A stretch of DNA of 64,000 bases from CAVTQY01 sp963736975 (lineage in GTDB: Bacteria; Pseudomonadota; Alphaproteobacteria; Acetobacterales; Acetobacteraceae). Made by a program: the position numbers and the translations under genes. The stretch covers positions 3,162,001-3,226,000 of the forward strand of contig CAVTQY010000001.1 of assembly GCA_963736975.1 (NCBI GenBank), read 5' to 3'. The notes beneath the pieces were generated by a model. The model was not told the DNA's origin. It did not search any database and was given only the letters and a program-made list of their open reading frames with translations. Position 1 is the first letter of the stretch; each line of letters begins with the position of its first letter. Positions 10,901 to 18,858 of the stretch are shown one piece after another.

Positions 10901-11106
10901 TTGGCTCCAATTGTAAGTTCCTCGAGGCCACCGGTACCAGCGCTGCCCCGACCAAGAACAGTGCCGCTTGCTAACGACAACTCCGGTTGATACCCGCTTA
11001 GGAACTGAGCACGAGTGATGCTCCGAGCAATACCGTTCTGACTTACCAGCAATTCATCTGCATCGGAAGCCGCAGTCGCAGGCGCCAACTGACCAACTGT
11101 GGGCAT
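7981..11106 (-). CDS. Large phage tail fibre/tailspike with right-handed beta-helix (pectate-lyase-like) domain
   Basis: 1041 residues. Residues 1-120 are the shared adaptor module (MPTVGQLAPAT, GTVLGRGSAGTGG, LTLNSGTLSA). Residues 157-255 hold three 37-residue repeats with the pattern MTGxLxLxxxPTxxxxAxTKxYVD, found in many fibre shafts. From about 262 the sequence GAKGDGITDDTAAINSFLAK begins the typical phage tailspike beta-helix domain (glycoside hydrolase 28 / pectate-lyase fold), which runs to about 700 (VIVEGTAPFG, NVLEDLQVVGFRTG, LIRCGYEK). A Gly/Ala-rich region follows with repeated VTG motifs near 850-880 (NTVTGQAGVSGGNSNTVTG), and a final beta domain (AATVTLTGGGTTITPMKAIG). Probably the main receptor-binding and polysaccharide-binding spike; a lyase or hydrolase activity cannot be shown. 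Confidence 0.8.
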   Translation of the reverse strand: MPTVGQLAPATAASDADELLVSQNGIARSITRAQFLSGYQPELSLASGTVLGRGSAGTGGLEELTIGANLTLNSGTLSATATPYLVSTLPRGTVPGANDLVSIGQAGSNAAVPYSQFMGGISALTNINASQMLVNGEAGQETLGNLASTALLRTGDTMTGALSLAGDPTLPLNAVTKRYVDTQVGGLLPLGGGAMTGALTLSGNPTAPLHASTKQYVDAQTLGALPVAGGSMTGNLTLAADPTAAMHASTKQYVDGVGVSLEASGAKGDGITDDTAAINSFLAKFSSGQRVFLPAGKFYLINSGNVNLPAGVIVEGTAPFGNQSENALFTGCGFLLNPSYSIVIGYAAHLKNLKVLRAGLLTSPTASQVISAVSGWTSEALSLVTTAAAAVGTSILTFTSTTGLIAGMAVHGKGIPSGTTITSLTASTVTLSSPIIVAAVVSGQEIRFGASIGIFVPTNSGNNVLEDLQVVGFRTGILAMAGELYANRVQADCITILEATWAGDNAYLSNFHCVPYYGVTQGNSNNCWRRPGPAFYLHDQSDGWTLANFFALHWQVGYQLSNVGSITLIRCGYEKAQDGWSGTTGFLFQGHESSCQCFDGFAYGATINFDMQHTGEIQISNMSSVGTTDGTGIARYRLGTTSWGAIYNPMIVETGAATPVIVQPNVIRWKIVAPFIDGGTVSQWITIDPSSIGAVDLFMVRDANNNSPSTTETHLHEKFWLTTDPSIGTGDGSPQATLALEATTGGLSGAKHLELIRSGAGTGSLQSLPVGAIQPGIALVAEGNAASVMLAPGGGGIVAGIPDGTSVGGGARGASAVDLQMNRVAATQVASGAQAAIVGGSANTVTGQAGVSGGNSNTVTGTVGVAFGFKNSITGGQSSAPGGANASDRGRSGVLAWSSDPTVAAGYRQKTTQILGTYTTDATPTRLTADSAAPSGVNTVNIQDWTLYGLRVMVMARHYNEADAATWLLDGLLLHRGSGAATVTLTGGGTTITPMKAIGSGGAWSITVAADTVNGGLGITVIGAVGYPLHWVASVDATEVG
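10342..10638 (-). repeat. Three tandem repeats in the tail fibre gene (37 codons each)
   Basis: The DNA encodes three consecutive copies of an MTG...LPLNAVTKRYVD-like unit, at residues 157-255 of the fibre, with a 111-base period. The copies differ in sequence but keep the MTG and TKxYVD anchors. They form the shaft ahead of the beta-helix. Confidence 0.75.
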
Positions 11107-11172
11107 ACTGATATACGCTCCAATTGTATGCCTCGCCCCTGCAGAACTCGCGGGACGAAGTACGCGAGGGAA

Positions 11173-11655
11173 CTAGGAACTTAGAACCGGGTTTCCACTC
11201 TGATCCGTGATAACCAACCCGGAATCCGTCTCGATTGCCATGGGTGGTATTGGCAAGATTGACAGAGGGAGCACAGGAAGCAGAATACTCCGCTGCAGGG
11301 TCCTGCCGCTTGTCATACCGATCAGGACGGTTACGACATATACGGTGCCGACTTGTCCGGCCGACAGCCACAGCACAACGTTTGTGCCGTCCGCCGCCAC
11401 GCTATTGAGCGTCAGGTCGCCCGGGTTGTTGGGTGAGATCGTTACATCGATAGTGGCGATGCCATCGCCAGGATCACCGATAATCGCAGCTGATACGTCG
11501 AGCTGGTAATCAAGGATATCGTTAGGATCCTTAATCGGCCAGCTCAGCGGGGGTGGACTATTGGCTGCCGCCCCGCGCGGGACCGGTACGAAGCAGTCAA
11601 GCGAGATCGCGCGAGCCCGACTTGGCTTGGAAACATAGGTTGCTGGTGTAGCCAT
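11173..11655 (-). CDS. Phage tail protein, fibre-tail adaptor-like
   Basis: 160 residues from ATG 11655, which has GGGAG nine bases upstream; starting here also avoids overlap with the preceding gene. After KPSRARAISLDCFVPVPRG comes PLSWPIKDPNDILDYQLDVS, then a beta-rich domain (TIDVTISPNNPGDLTLNSVA, GTNVVLWLSAGQVGTVYVVT). Trp-containing short beta domains of this type (PxxWPxKDPxExLDYxLDxS) occur in proteins that join fibres to tails or heads. It lies between two fibre genes, which supports an adaptor role. The family assignment is from memory of the pattern and is moderate. Confidence 0.55.
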   Translation of the reverse strand: MATPATYVSKPSRARAISLDCFVPVPRGAAANSPPPLSWPIKDPNDILDYQLDVSAAIIGDPGDGIATIDVTISPNNPGDLTLNSVAADGTNVVLWLSAGQVGTVYVVTVLIGMTSGRTLQRSILLPVLPLSILPIPPMAIETDSGLVITDQSGNPVLSS

Positions 11656-11693
11656 AAAGAACTCCCGAAGCGAATCTCCACCTCCTGAGGAGG

Positions 11694-12953
11694 CTACCAC
11701 CTCACGACGACGTAACCAGGCGCTCCGGGGCCGCCGGCATTGGCGGTGCTGCCGCTGGGACCGGTCCCGGCTCCAGAGGCACCTCCCCCCGGAACCAACC
11801 CGTTACTGGCTTGGCCATTGCCAACACTTTGATTGCCGCCGCCCTGCGCACCTCCTCCTCCAAGCCCGCCATAGTTTCCGCCCCCATTTCCTCCACACCC
11901 ACCTTGAATGTTGACGTCGCCTCCGGAGCCACTGCCGGCAATATTACCGAATGGTGCGTTGGCAAAGGTATTGTTGCTGTTCAGGCTACCACCCGATGCA
12001 CTCACGTAACTCCCAAAGCTGCTGGATCCACCGCCGCCGAGCGGCGAGGCACTGGTCGTGCCTGCTGGACCACCAGCCCCCACCGCCACTGCGATTGCGG
12101 CGCCCGGGGTGAGTCCCGTAATACGTTTCCGGGCGTAGCCGCCGCCGCCGCCGCCGCCCGACGGAACTCCGGGTGCCGACGCAAAGGAGCCTGACCCTCC
12201 GCCCCAAACCTCGACTTCTACCTGGGTCACCCCGGGCGGCACGAGAAACGTACCCGATGACGCGAAGGATTGTACACCGGAGGCAAACCCCGGACCAAGG
12301 CTCGGTAATTTCCAACGGATGAACGGCGCGTTTGCGATCTGGGATATATTGGTCGCTGTTATCGCTGACTGCCCGTAATTCACGGTAATGGCGTACAGTC
12401 CGACCCAACCACCCGGATCCACCGCCGGCGTAATCTGCGATCCAGTGTTGGCTGGTGTTCCTGCCTTTAGTTGCAACCCTACACGCTGGGTTCGTTGTGT
12501 ATTTTGTGAGACTCCCGAGTTGCTCGGGCCGCTGTATGGTTGCGCGGGGTTCGCCGCATTATAGTACGGCAGAACAATGGGGTCTACGTCTGATTCCTGA
12601 AACAGAGCTTCAATCAAGTAATTAATGGACTGCCCCGGCGTGGCAGGTGGCGTCAGCGTAAAGGAAGTTGGCGTCAGGTTGATTCCTATCTTCACCAGGG
12701 TATCGCTGTTGTCTGCTGGCAATGATCCATACGCTATGGCATCTACATATTGCAGTGAGGCAATGCTGCCGGATCCAATTGTTACCGTAAGGGACGCTGG
12801 GACCGTGGGCGAGCAGGCGAGGCCATCTACGATCGTGTTTGTCCCCAGCACCGCCTGAGCAAGATAACCCAATGCGACCATGGCGTTACGATTGATGCTC
12901 AGCAGATCAGTATCGAGCGGGATGCTTCCAGGATAGACGATATTCCTGTCCAT
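11694..12953 (-). CDS. Phage tail fibre protein with polyglycine-rich tip
   Basis: 419 residues. Residues 1-230 resemble tail fibre N-terminal regions (MDRNIVYPGSIPLDTDLLS, YLAQAVLGTNTIVDGLACS). From about 235 a glycine-rich domain begins (FASSGTFLVPPGVTQVEVEV, then WGGGSG, GGGGGGGYARKRI) and runs to the end with many GGGG and GNGG segments, closing with APGYVVVRW. The pattern FxxsGTFtvPxGvTxvxvexwG..G is that of glycine-rich fibre-tip domains, where polyglycine helices support receptor-binding loops. It follows gene I directly, the place of gene H in P2. Confidence 0.8.
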   Translation of the reverse strand: MDRNIVYPGSIPLDTDLLSINRNAMVALGYLAQAVLGTNTIVDGLACSPTVPASLTVTIGSGSIASLQYVDAIAYGSLPADNSDTLVKIGINLTPTSFTLTPPATPGQSINYLIEALFQESDVDPIVLPYYNAANPAQPYSGPSNSGVSQNTQRTQRVGLQLKAGTPANTGSQITPAVDPGGWVGLYAITVNYGQSAITATNISQIANAPFIRWKLPSLGPGFASGVQSFASSGTFLVPPGVTQVEVEVWGGGSGSFASAPGVPSGGGGGGGYARKRITGLTPGAAIAVAVGAGGPAGTTSASPLGGGGSSSFGSYVSASGGSLNSNNTFANAPFGNIAGSGSGGDVNIQGGCGGNGGGNYGGLGGGGAQGGGNQSVGNGQASNGLVPGGGASGAGTGPSGSTANAGGPGAPGYVVVRW

Positions 12954-12972
12954 AATGACCCTCTGCTGAAGC

Positions 12973-13647
12973 TCAGTTGCTGATTAGCGTCCAGCCAATG
13001 CTGGCAGCCGGCAGAACGCCGGTGATTGCGGCATTAATGTCGCTGTCCGTCACCTGCCCCTGCACCATACCGAGGCTGGCATATTCAATTATGCCGGCAC
13101 CGTACCCTCCGGCAGAGTTGTTCCACCCACTTACCGATGCAATCCCACCCCCGACTGGGCGATATGCCGTGATGAAGCACTGATACGGCAGACTGAGGTT
13201 TCCCCATCCTCCAATCGTCCCGTAACCGAGACCCCCGCCGATCCCTGCCAGCGAGCCGTAGCTCCCGGTATCCCCAATACGCGCCGGCTCAAAAACGATC
13301 GGCTCGCGCCCGGTTAGATCCTGCAGCACTGAATTCAGTGCCGCTCGTGTAGCCCGATCACGGAACAATTCTCTCCGAATCCGGGCACGAAAAGCGTCGT
13401 CGCCCTGGCCGCTAAGCCGTGGCAAACTAGATCCAAAGAAGTCCTGTGAGATGATGTCGAGCCAGACGTCGCTGGCTGTAGCAATCCGAGCCTGCGCTTG
13501 GACGTATTGCAGCAGGCTATAAAGCCAACTCCAGGCAGCTGCGAGACCCTGAAGCAGGCCGTCCAGCACCGGACTCTGATCCGGAAACCAGCGGGCGGGC
13601 AGGACCGCTCTGATCCGCGCTGCCATGTCTTGCTGGTCACCTATCAT
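12973..13647 (-). CDS. Baseplate protein I-like (phage tail protein I / gpI)
   Basis: 224 residues. Position immediately after gene J and before the fibres matches P2 gene I. The N-terminal half (RAVLPARWFPDQSPVLDGLL, then DVWLDIISQDFFGSSLPR and FRARIRRELFRDRATRAALN) is typical of proteins that join the baseplate to fibres: a Trp/Asp motif followed by a basic helix. The C-terminal half is glycine-rich (GSYGSLAGIGGGLGYG). The start ATG at 13647 follows the J stop by two bases, suggesting coupled translation. Confidence 0.75.
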   Translation of the reverse strand: MIGDQQDMAARIRAVLPARWFPDQSPVLDGLLQGLAAAWSWLYSLLQYVQAQARIATASDVWLDIISQDFFGSSLPRLSGQGDDAFRARIRRELFRDRATRAALNSVLQDLTGREPIVFEPARIGDTGSYGSLAGIGGGLGYGTIGGWGNLSLPYQCFITAYRPVGGGIASVSGWNNSAGGYGAGIIEYASLGMVQGQVTDSDINAAITGVLPAASIGWTLISN

Positions 13648-13648
13648 C

Positions 13649-14773
13649 TCAGTCCACCGCCACGGTGCCAGCTTTGATCACACCAGTGGGATGCGGACTG
13701 ATATCGCTGACACCGCCATTGACCGCTAGCTGCATGACATTAATGACACTGGACGACGCGGCGTAAGCAACCTGCGCCACTCTCGTAAATGGCAGAGGGG
13801 CACCGATGGGCAACGAGTTAATATAGGACGTAATGGCACTCGCGACCACTGGAACGACCAGAGTCTTTGAAGTCGCTGTGGAGACAGCGATTGTAAGATT
13901 GACATTGGCGCTGGTCACAACAGGGGCTTGTACCGAAAAGGTCGATCCGAGGGGGCGCACTGCCTCTATTGCTAAGCTCGCCCTCGCCAACAGAGATACG
14001 GGTGGATTCCCGGTGCCATCATCTACGGTGACTACAAAATTACCTGGGTGTACGTTGCCCGTCGTGTCGGCGTTCTCGCTTACAACACAGTTCAGACCCT
14101 GCTGAATACTATTAACTGCATACTGAACGGCCAGTGGCGTAGCTCGCGAGAGGCTCTGCACAAAGTTCTGGAACCGGGATCGAAACGCCGCGTCGGTTTC
14201 CGCATCGAGGCCGTCTTGGGTGGGTGCCGCATTGACAACCGTATCGATACCAGGTATTGCAGTGACCAGAAGGGTTATAGTCCCGGCTTGGACGTTTCCT
14301 GCACTTCCCGCTACCTGGGCCACAACTGCGACAGTCAGCGATCCAACGCCTGCGGCCAACAAGTAGCCGTTCGAAGCTGCCAGCCAGTTTGGATTCGTGA
14401 TATCCGTTGTGACAGCGAATGTCTGAGACCCGTCCGCTGTGCGAACCAGTGCTCCCACAGGAACCAGCGCAGGCGCAAGGGGAGTGAACCGAGAGAAGGT
14501 GACGCTTCCCATCGCTGCGACCGCTGGCAGCCGAGTCAGCGTCATATCGGCCATCCAACTGTCCAGATCACCGCCGGTACTGGTTGCCGCCCGTGTGCTC
14601 TGAAGCACCTGCAAGATAAGCCACTGCATCCAAAGCGCGATGGATGCATTCGCCTCCAGCAGGGCGCGTGTGGCAGACCCCACCGTTAGATCCAGCAGTT
14701 GCGAGGCGGCCGCCTGCACCGCTGCCGCCATGTTCTGAACCAAGCTATTGAAGGTTTGGAGGGACAGTTGCAT
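13649..14773 (-). CDS. Baseplate J family protein (P2 gpJ / T4 gp6-like wedge)
   Basis: 374 residues, normal for the family. The N-terminus (LVQNMAAAVQAAASQLLDLT, VGSATRALLEANA) and the central RLPAVAAMGSVTFSRFTPLA, PVGALVRTADGSQTFAVTTD block are characteristic of Baseplate_J proteins, followed by AGSAGNVQAGTITLL and DGLDAETDAAFRSRFQNFV. It builds the baseplate wedge of contractile tails. It lies between the gp25-like gene (two-base gap) and gene I, the P2 W-J-I order. Confidence 0.88.
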   Translation of the reverse strand: MQLSLQTFNSLVQNMAAAVQAAASQLLDLTVGSATRALLEANASIALWMQWLILQVLQSTRAATSTGGDLDSWMADMTLTRLPAVAAMGSVTFSRFTPLAPALVPVGALVRTADGSQTFAVTTDITNPNWLAASNGYLLAAGVGSLTVAVVAQVAGSAGNVQAGTITLLVTAIPGIDTVVNAAPTQDGLDAETDAAFRSRFQNFVQSLSRATPLAVQYAVNSIQQGLNCVVSENADTTGNVHPGNFVVTVDDGTGNPPVSLLARASLAIEAVRPLGSTFSVQAPVVTSANVNLTIAVSTATSKTLVVPVVASAITSYINSLPIGAPLPFTRVAQVAYAASSSVINVMQLAVNGGVSDISPHPTGVIKAGTVAVD

Positions 14774-14775
14774 CG

Positions 14776-15153
14776 CTATGGGCTCACCGCGAACGAGAGG
14801 ACCTGTGTCTCACCCGCGGGTGCATCGACATAGCGGATGTGCACGTAAACCATCCCTCTCGATCCAGCGGTACCAACATCGACATCGATCACTGGCTCTG
14901 GCTCGCGCGCCACGGTCAATTCCTTGAATATCTGGCTGCGTATGACCGCCCGTATCTGGAGCGCATCAGACGGTTCGCCGACAAAGCGCGACAGCCCGGC
15001 TCCATAATCCGGCTGCCAAATGTATTCGCCCGGATTAGTGAGTAGTCGCCGCAGCACACGCTGCTGCCCCCATACTGTGCCTGATGCCATTCCGATATCC
15101 CCGGAAGGGCCAATCGTAAAGTCCGAACCCCATTGCTGAAACAGATCCGCCAT
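14776..15153 (-). CDS. Baseplate wedge protein W (T4 gp25-like)
   Basis: 125 residues. The sequence contains QRVLRRLLTNPGEYIWQPDY followed by GAGLSRFVGEP, the conserved arginine-rich and NPGEY-type block of the gpW/gp25 family. The protein starts the baseplate sheath connection. It is two bases upstream of J and five bases downstream of V. Confidence 0.85.
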   Translation of the reverse strand: MADLFQQWGSDFTIGPSGDIGMASGTVWGQQRVLRRLLTNPGEYIWQPDYGAGLSRFVGEPSDALQIRAVIRSQIFKELTVAREPEPVIDVDVGTAGSRGMVYVHIRYVDAPAGETQVLSFAVSP

Positions 15154-15158
15154 GGCGA

Positions 15159-15710
15159 TCAGTCCTGCTGGCTCGGCACAGACGTAGTCCCCCCGCGCGA
15201 ATCTATATGTGTGTGCGTGTCGTAATGCGTTCGAAGATCTGCTAGAGAATTGTGCTGATCGTAAACGTTCCCGCTAGCACGAAGGTCTCCTGCAACTGTT
15301 ACAGTCCCGCTGACAGACACGGGGCCATTGATATACACGGTGCCGTCGTTCTGTAGCTTCAGCGAACTGCCGGTGCTGTGCACAAGCCAAAACTCACCGG
15401 CCGGAGCCGCAGGTGTCTGTTGCGTTGCCGAAAATGCTCGTCCGATAATAAGCCCGTGCTCCGCATCCCCTTCCTGCGCCAGCACCAGAACCTGGTCGCC
15501 GGGTGACGGCGGGCAAGCAACTCCCCACCCCGGGCCGGTCCATGGGGAAAGGATCGGAAGCCAACCGGTCAGCACACCTTCAGGCTGCAGACTGACCCGG
15601 GCAGTGGCACTGGTCGGATCAACGGACGTCACTAATGCGAAACGAGGCTGAGCCTGGCCCTCGACGAGTGCTCCACTCTGCGCTTTCAAAGCGTTCAGGA
15701 AACGCTCCAT
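15159..15710 (-). CDS. Baseplate spike protein V (P2 gpV / Mu gp45-like)
   Basis: 183 residues when started at ATG 15710, five bases after the stop of the hub gene; a longer frame to 15788 would overlap that gene. ALVTSVDPTSATARVSLQPE and WLPILSPWTGPGWGVACPPS are the OB-fold N-terminal domain; PGDQVLVLAQEGDAEHGLII follows. VYINGPVSVSGTVTVAGDLR is the repetitive beta-prism shaft, and HYDTHTHIDSRGGTTSVPSQ is the tip, with HTH residues where iron is bound in known spikes. It punctures the outer membrane. Confidence 0.88.
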   Translation of the reverse strand: MERFLNALKAQSGALVEGQAQPRFALVTSVDPTSATARVSLQPEGVLTGWLPILSPWTGPGWGVACPPSPGDQVLVLAQEGDAEHGLIIGRAFSATQQTPAAPAGEFWLVHSTGSSLKLQNDGTVYINGPVSVSGTVTVAGDLRASGNVYDQHNSLADLRTHYDTHTHIDSRGGTTSVPSQQD

Positions 15711-15715
15711 CGGGG

Positions 15716-16838
15716 CTACGAGCCCGTCAGGCCGTTGACCGGCTCCGGTGAACTCGCGCTCAGAGTGCGTGGTGAGGTATTTTTGCACCGGATACGCTGG
15801 GTAAAGCCATTGCCGCTATCGAAGTGCCGCTCAATGGTGTCTACGTAATAGGTCTGGTCGAAATCAGTACCCGTCCCGGTCAGCGCCACCGCGCTGCGGG
15901 CCGTCAATGATAGCTCTCCCGGCATTGTCGCCTCGATGATCCGCTCATGCGCTATCAGCTCGGCGACGCGCCGCTGTGCATATTGCAATGCCTGATCCGG
16001 CGTTAGGTTCGGGCGCACAAACACGTAGCGTTGTGCCGTCTCCGAGCTGGCTGGACTCGCCGTCGCATCATTCATCGACGCCAAAACAGTTTGGACGCAG
16101 GTGCTCTGATTACGAGAACTCCAGCTTCTGACGGTGACCTCCAGATCCCGAGCTAAAGTGAGAGAGCGTCGCATCTGCAGTGTTACCAGGCCCGCAGTGT
16201 CTAGGATTACGGCGCCGGCGGCATCTACCAAAGTCGGCTGGAAGAACAAGCTGGTTCCCTCTACAAAGATGTCGTAACCCTCCTGTCGAGCGAGCAGCAC
16301 CAGCAGATCCCATTCGGTGCTAGCCCGGGTGAACTGGCTCAAAGTGACGCGGTCGTGCTCGCTTTCGTAGTATCGCCCGATCGGTGTCGTGGTCGGGACC
16401 ACGACGGGAGCCAAGCCGTGTCTCTGGGCCAGAATGGTCGCGACCTCACTCGCGGTTCGGTTACTGAAGGTCTCTTGCGTTCGGCTTTCAATTAGACCCG
16501 CGGTGAGATCACGCCCTTCCAGTTCGAACTGTTCCGACAATGGGGTCAAGTGAGACGGTATCGATTTCACCTTGAACGAGACTTTTGAACCCAGCGCCGT
16601 CAATGCTGAACTGTAGATCTAGAGAAATGCCAGATGTATCAGCCCAAAATCCAGCCGTACAGATCGGATCTGTGCCAAGAGCCAAACAGACCTGGAACGA
16701 GTCCGCAGCATAGCAGTTGGTAGAGATGACTTCCGCTTCCATTACGCCCAACACCGGAACCCCGTTCGCCAGCAAGACGACGCTTGGAGCGCGCCAAGCG
16801 GCCCCCCCTTCATTGGGCAGCAACACCGCCTCCTGCAT
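15716..16838 (-). pseudogene. Baseplate hub protein D (P2 gpD-like), broken by one base
   Basis: Two overlapping frames make one protein of about 373 residues. The upstream frame (from 16838) reads APSVVLLANGVPVLGVMEAE ... FSIDGAGFKSLVQGEIDTVS, LDPIVGTVR, then stops at 16509. The downstream frame picks up at FELEGRDLTAGLIESRTQET and continues through ASTEWDLLVLLARQEGYDIF to TYYVDTIERHFDSGNGF. The join is at 16519-16530, where TTCGAACTGG appears in place of an expected TTCGACTGG (one extra A). The protein is the central hub linking tape measure and spike. Either the gene is dead or the extra base is an error; a programmed shift is not known in this family. Confidence 0.8.
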
Positions 16839-16995
16839 TCGGATCTACGTCGGGTATCTGTAGCGTAACGACGCCTACGATCATCGGATCGGAGAGATTG
16901 TTGAGCTGTGCGATCCGGATCCACTGCGTAGCGTCACCAAGCTCCGCCGCAGCTACCTGAAACAGGTTACTTCCAGCAATCGAGACGGTTCTCAT
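16810..16995 (-). CDS. Tail protein X (LysM-like, P2 gpX)
   Basis: 61 residues. It contains LFQVAAAELGDATQWIRIAQ, LNNLSDPMIVGVVTLQIPD, the pattern of a short LysM domain (start of the repeat at LFQVA, AxLNNLxDP core). P2 gpX is a tail protein of the same size placed between U and D, exactly as here. It overlaps the hub start at 16838 by 29 bases, consistent with coupled translation. Confidence 0.82.
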   Translation of the reverse strand: MRTVSIAGSNLFQVAAAELGDATQWIRIAQLNNLSDPMIVGVVTLQIPDVDPNAGGGVAAQ

Positions 16996-16998
16996 ACT

Positions 16999-17742
16999 CT
17001 ACGTACTAGCGTTGTCAAGATTGACTGCTGCGCGGCCTAGATAACTGTTGGCGGTGGTCAATGCAGCAAGCCGTTGAGCTGCACCAACTGCAGTGGCCAA
17101 CTGCTGAATGCCATACTCGGAAGACGTGGGTCCTTGTAGTTGTACGCCGCCGCCGAGCTCGCCCTCCGCTGATCCCAGTGCTGCTGCGGCGGTGGACTGT
17201 GCCGTGACGAAAGCGCTTTGTGCAGTGACGAAATCGGCAGAACTGCGTACACAGGCGTTCGGCGCGGCAACAGCGGCCTGTAAGTTGCTGAAGTCCAACC
17301 CGGTCGCCTGTGATAGCCCGACGGCAACCGAAATGTCAGACATTACGTCTGCGGCAAGCGAGATGGCTCCCTGAATAGGAGCGCTAGCCTCATCGCGCAA
17401 CACAGTGCAGATCAGACGATATGGAATCCAATAACTGTTCTGATAATGTGCCTGGAACTGACGAATAATCACTCTGTAGAAGAATACATCCCAAGCGAGC
17501 GGTAATACTCTACCGCTGGCTCGTAATTCGTCCAAAGTGCGAGCTCTAAGTGTTGCATCTGCTCCAGAGAAAACCCCCTCGAAACAGATATCTGAATCAT
17601 CCCGGCCCAGAGCGTCGATAATTCGCCCTCCACCAGCCAGTCGATGAATGGCAAGGCGCTGGCCGCCACCGAAAGGCACGCAGGACGGAATTTCAAAGTT
17701 CTCGAAACCCACCGGACCTAGCGTCAGCACGACGGTCGACAT
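16999..17742 (-). CDS. Tail protein U-like / DNA-circularisation-type N-terminal domain
   Basis: 247 residues. The N-terminal 130 residues (VGFENFEIPSCVPFGGGQRL, GGGRIIDALGRDDSDICFEG, LRARTLDELRASGRVLPLAW) follow the gpU/DNA-circulation N-terminal pattern, in which a small beta domain adapts tail tube or hub. Residues 140-247 are Ala/Gln-rich helices (SADFVTAQSAFVTAQSTAAA). The order tape measure-U-X-D is that of P2. The helical C-terminal extension is longer than in P2 gpU. Confidence 0.65.
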   Translation of the reverse strand: MSTVVLTLGPVGFENFEIPSCVPFGGGQRLAIHRLAGGGRIIDALGRDDSDICFEGVFSGADATLRARTLDELRASGRVLPLAWDVFFYRVIIRQFQAHYQNSYWIPYRLICTVLRDEASAPIQGAISLAADVMSDISVAVGLSQATGLDFSNLQAAVAAPNACVRSSADFVTAQSAFVTAQSTAAAALGSAEGELGGGVQLQGPTSSEYGIQQLATAVGAAQRLAALTTANSYLGRAAVNLDNAST

Positions 17743-17789
17743 CTTATCGTCCTATTCGGGTGGCCAGTCGGGCAATAGCCTACTCAGTA

Positions 17790-18857
17790 TCAGGCGCCAG
17801 TTACCGGACCAGGCCAGCTAGGAGACAACCTAGGATCTATTCCCGTAAACCCTTGTTGCGGCCGCGTAATCCGCTCCGAGAGGCGATCAGAGATCCAGCG
17901 GCCTAACCGCATTCCATCGAGAATAAGGTCCCCTTGGTCTGCGGACACGCGGGATGGCTGTTCCGGTTTTTCGAAATCCCGCGCTCCCGAAGGCATCGCC
18001 GGGTTGGCTGAAAGAGCCGGTTGATATCTCTCATTGCCCTCCTCGAGAGCCGCGGGATTCGGTGAAGGCCGAGGGACTAGCGACAGCCGCTCAAACTGTG
18101 CTGGAGCCATAAGCGGCCTACCACCTACGGTGGTCAGCATCGGGGCGGTGAGGGAACCCAGTGCCGCGCTCGCGACAGCGGTGTTCGGCCCCACAACCTC
18201 GTCGGCAACTGGAGCACTAGGGCTCTGCGCTTGCCCCGACGGTAAATTCGGGAGCGCGGGACCAAGCGGCACAGGTGTCACCCGGGTCGGTTCCGCCCCC
18301 TGACCCGGGAAGGGGGAAACCGGCGGCGACACCAATTGCGCAAAGCTACAAAGATCCGGGGCGGCATTCCTCGCCTCCGCCGGTGGGACCGGTAGGTTAG
18401 GAACAAGGGGACTGCAAGGAGCGACCGGCGCCGGTAGGAACCCAACGGCTCTAACCGGGATTTCCTTCTCGGAAATCGATACGCTAGTCGGAACACGCGG
18501 TGCTTGTGCTGTTTGAGCCTCTGTACAGCGGGTTCCGTCCTGGACCTTTGGTTCAGGAGCCGCCGCTCCCAAGGGCGACCTCATTACTGTGGGCGCGCCT
18601 TCGGACTGATCCTCCGTTTTCTCGGGCCTGCGCTCCGGCGAGCGGGGTGAAGGGGCCTTGCGTGCTGTTTCCACTGAGACCAGTGGTTCTCCCGGCAACA
18701 CGACCTGTCGACCGAGGCGCGACAGCTTCAAAACCTGACCTGTACTCGTGCCGACGGCACGGTCGAGCGCGGCAAGGTCGCGTCGAATCGACGAGATCCC
18801 GGCCGAGACCCCGTCCTCTAACGCGAGCCTGACGCCGATCGTGTACGCTTCGACCAC
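17790..18857 (-). CDS. Short proline-rich tape-measure-position protein
   Basis: 355 residues from GTG 18857, the first base after the TGAG that closes the upstream gene; an upstream extension to 18998 overlaps that gene and is Arg/Trp-rich in an unlikely way. Residues 1-35 (VEAYTIGVRLALEDGVSAGI, SSIRRDLAALDRAV) look like the N-terminus of tail tape measures. Residues 55-300 are low-complexity, rich in Pro, Ala, Ser and Glu, without membrane helices. The end (LDGMRLGRWISDRLSERI, then GIDPRLSPSWPG) is a compact helix plus a conserved-looking tail. It occupies the tape-measure position between the chaperone region and U. Length would give a very short tail; function is inferred from position. 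Confidence 0.5.
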   Translation of the reverse strand: MVEAYTIGVRLALEDGVSAGISSIRRDLAALDRAVGTSTGQVLKLSRLGRQVVLPGEPLVSVETARKAPSPRSPERRPEKTEDQSEGAPTVMRSPLGAAAPEPKVQDGTRCTEAQTAQAPRVPTSVSISEKEIPVRAVGFLPAPVAPCSPLVPNLPVPPAEARNAAPDLCSFAQLVSPPVSPFPGQGAEPTRVTPVPLGPALPNLPSGQAQSPSAPVADEVVGPNTAVASAALGSLTAPMLTTVGGRPLMAPAQFERLSLVPRPSPNPAALEEGNERYQPALSANPAMPSGARDFEKPEQPSRVSADQGDLILDGMRLGRWISDRLSERITRPQQGFTGIDPRLSPSWPGPVTGA

Positions 18858-18858
18858 C

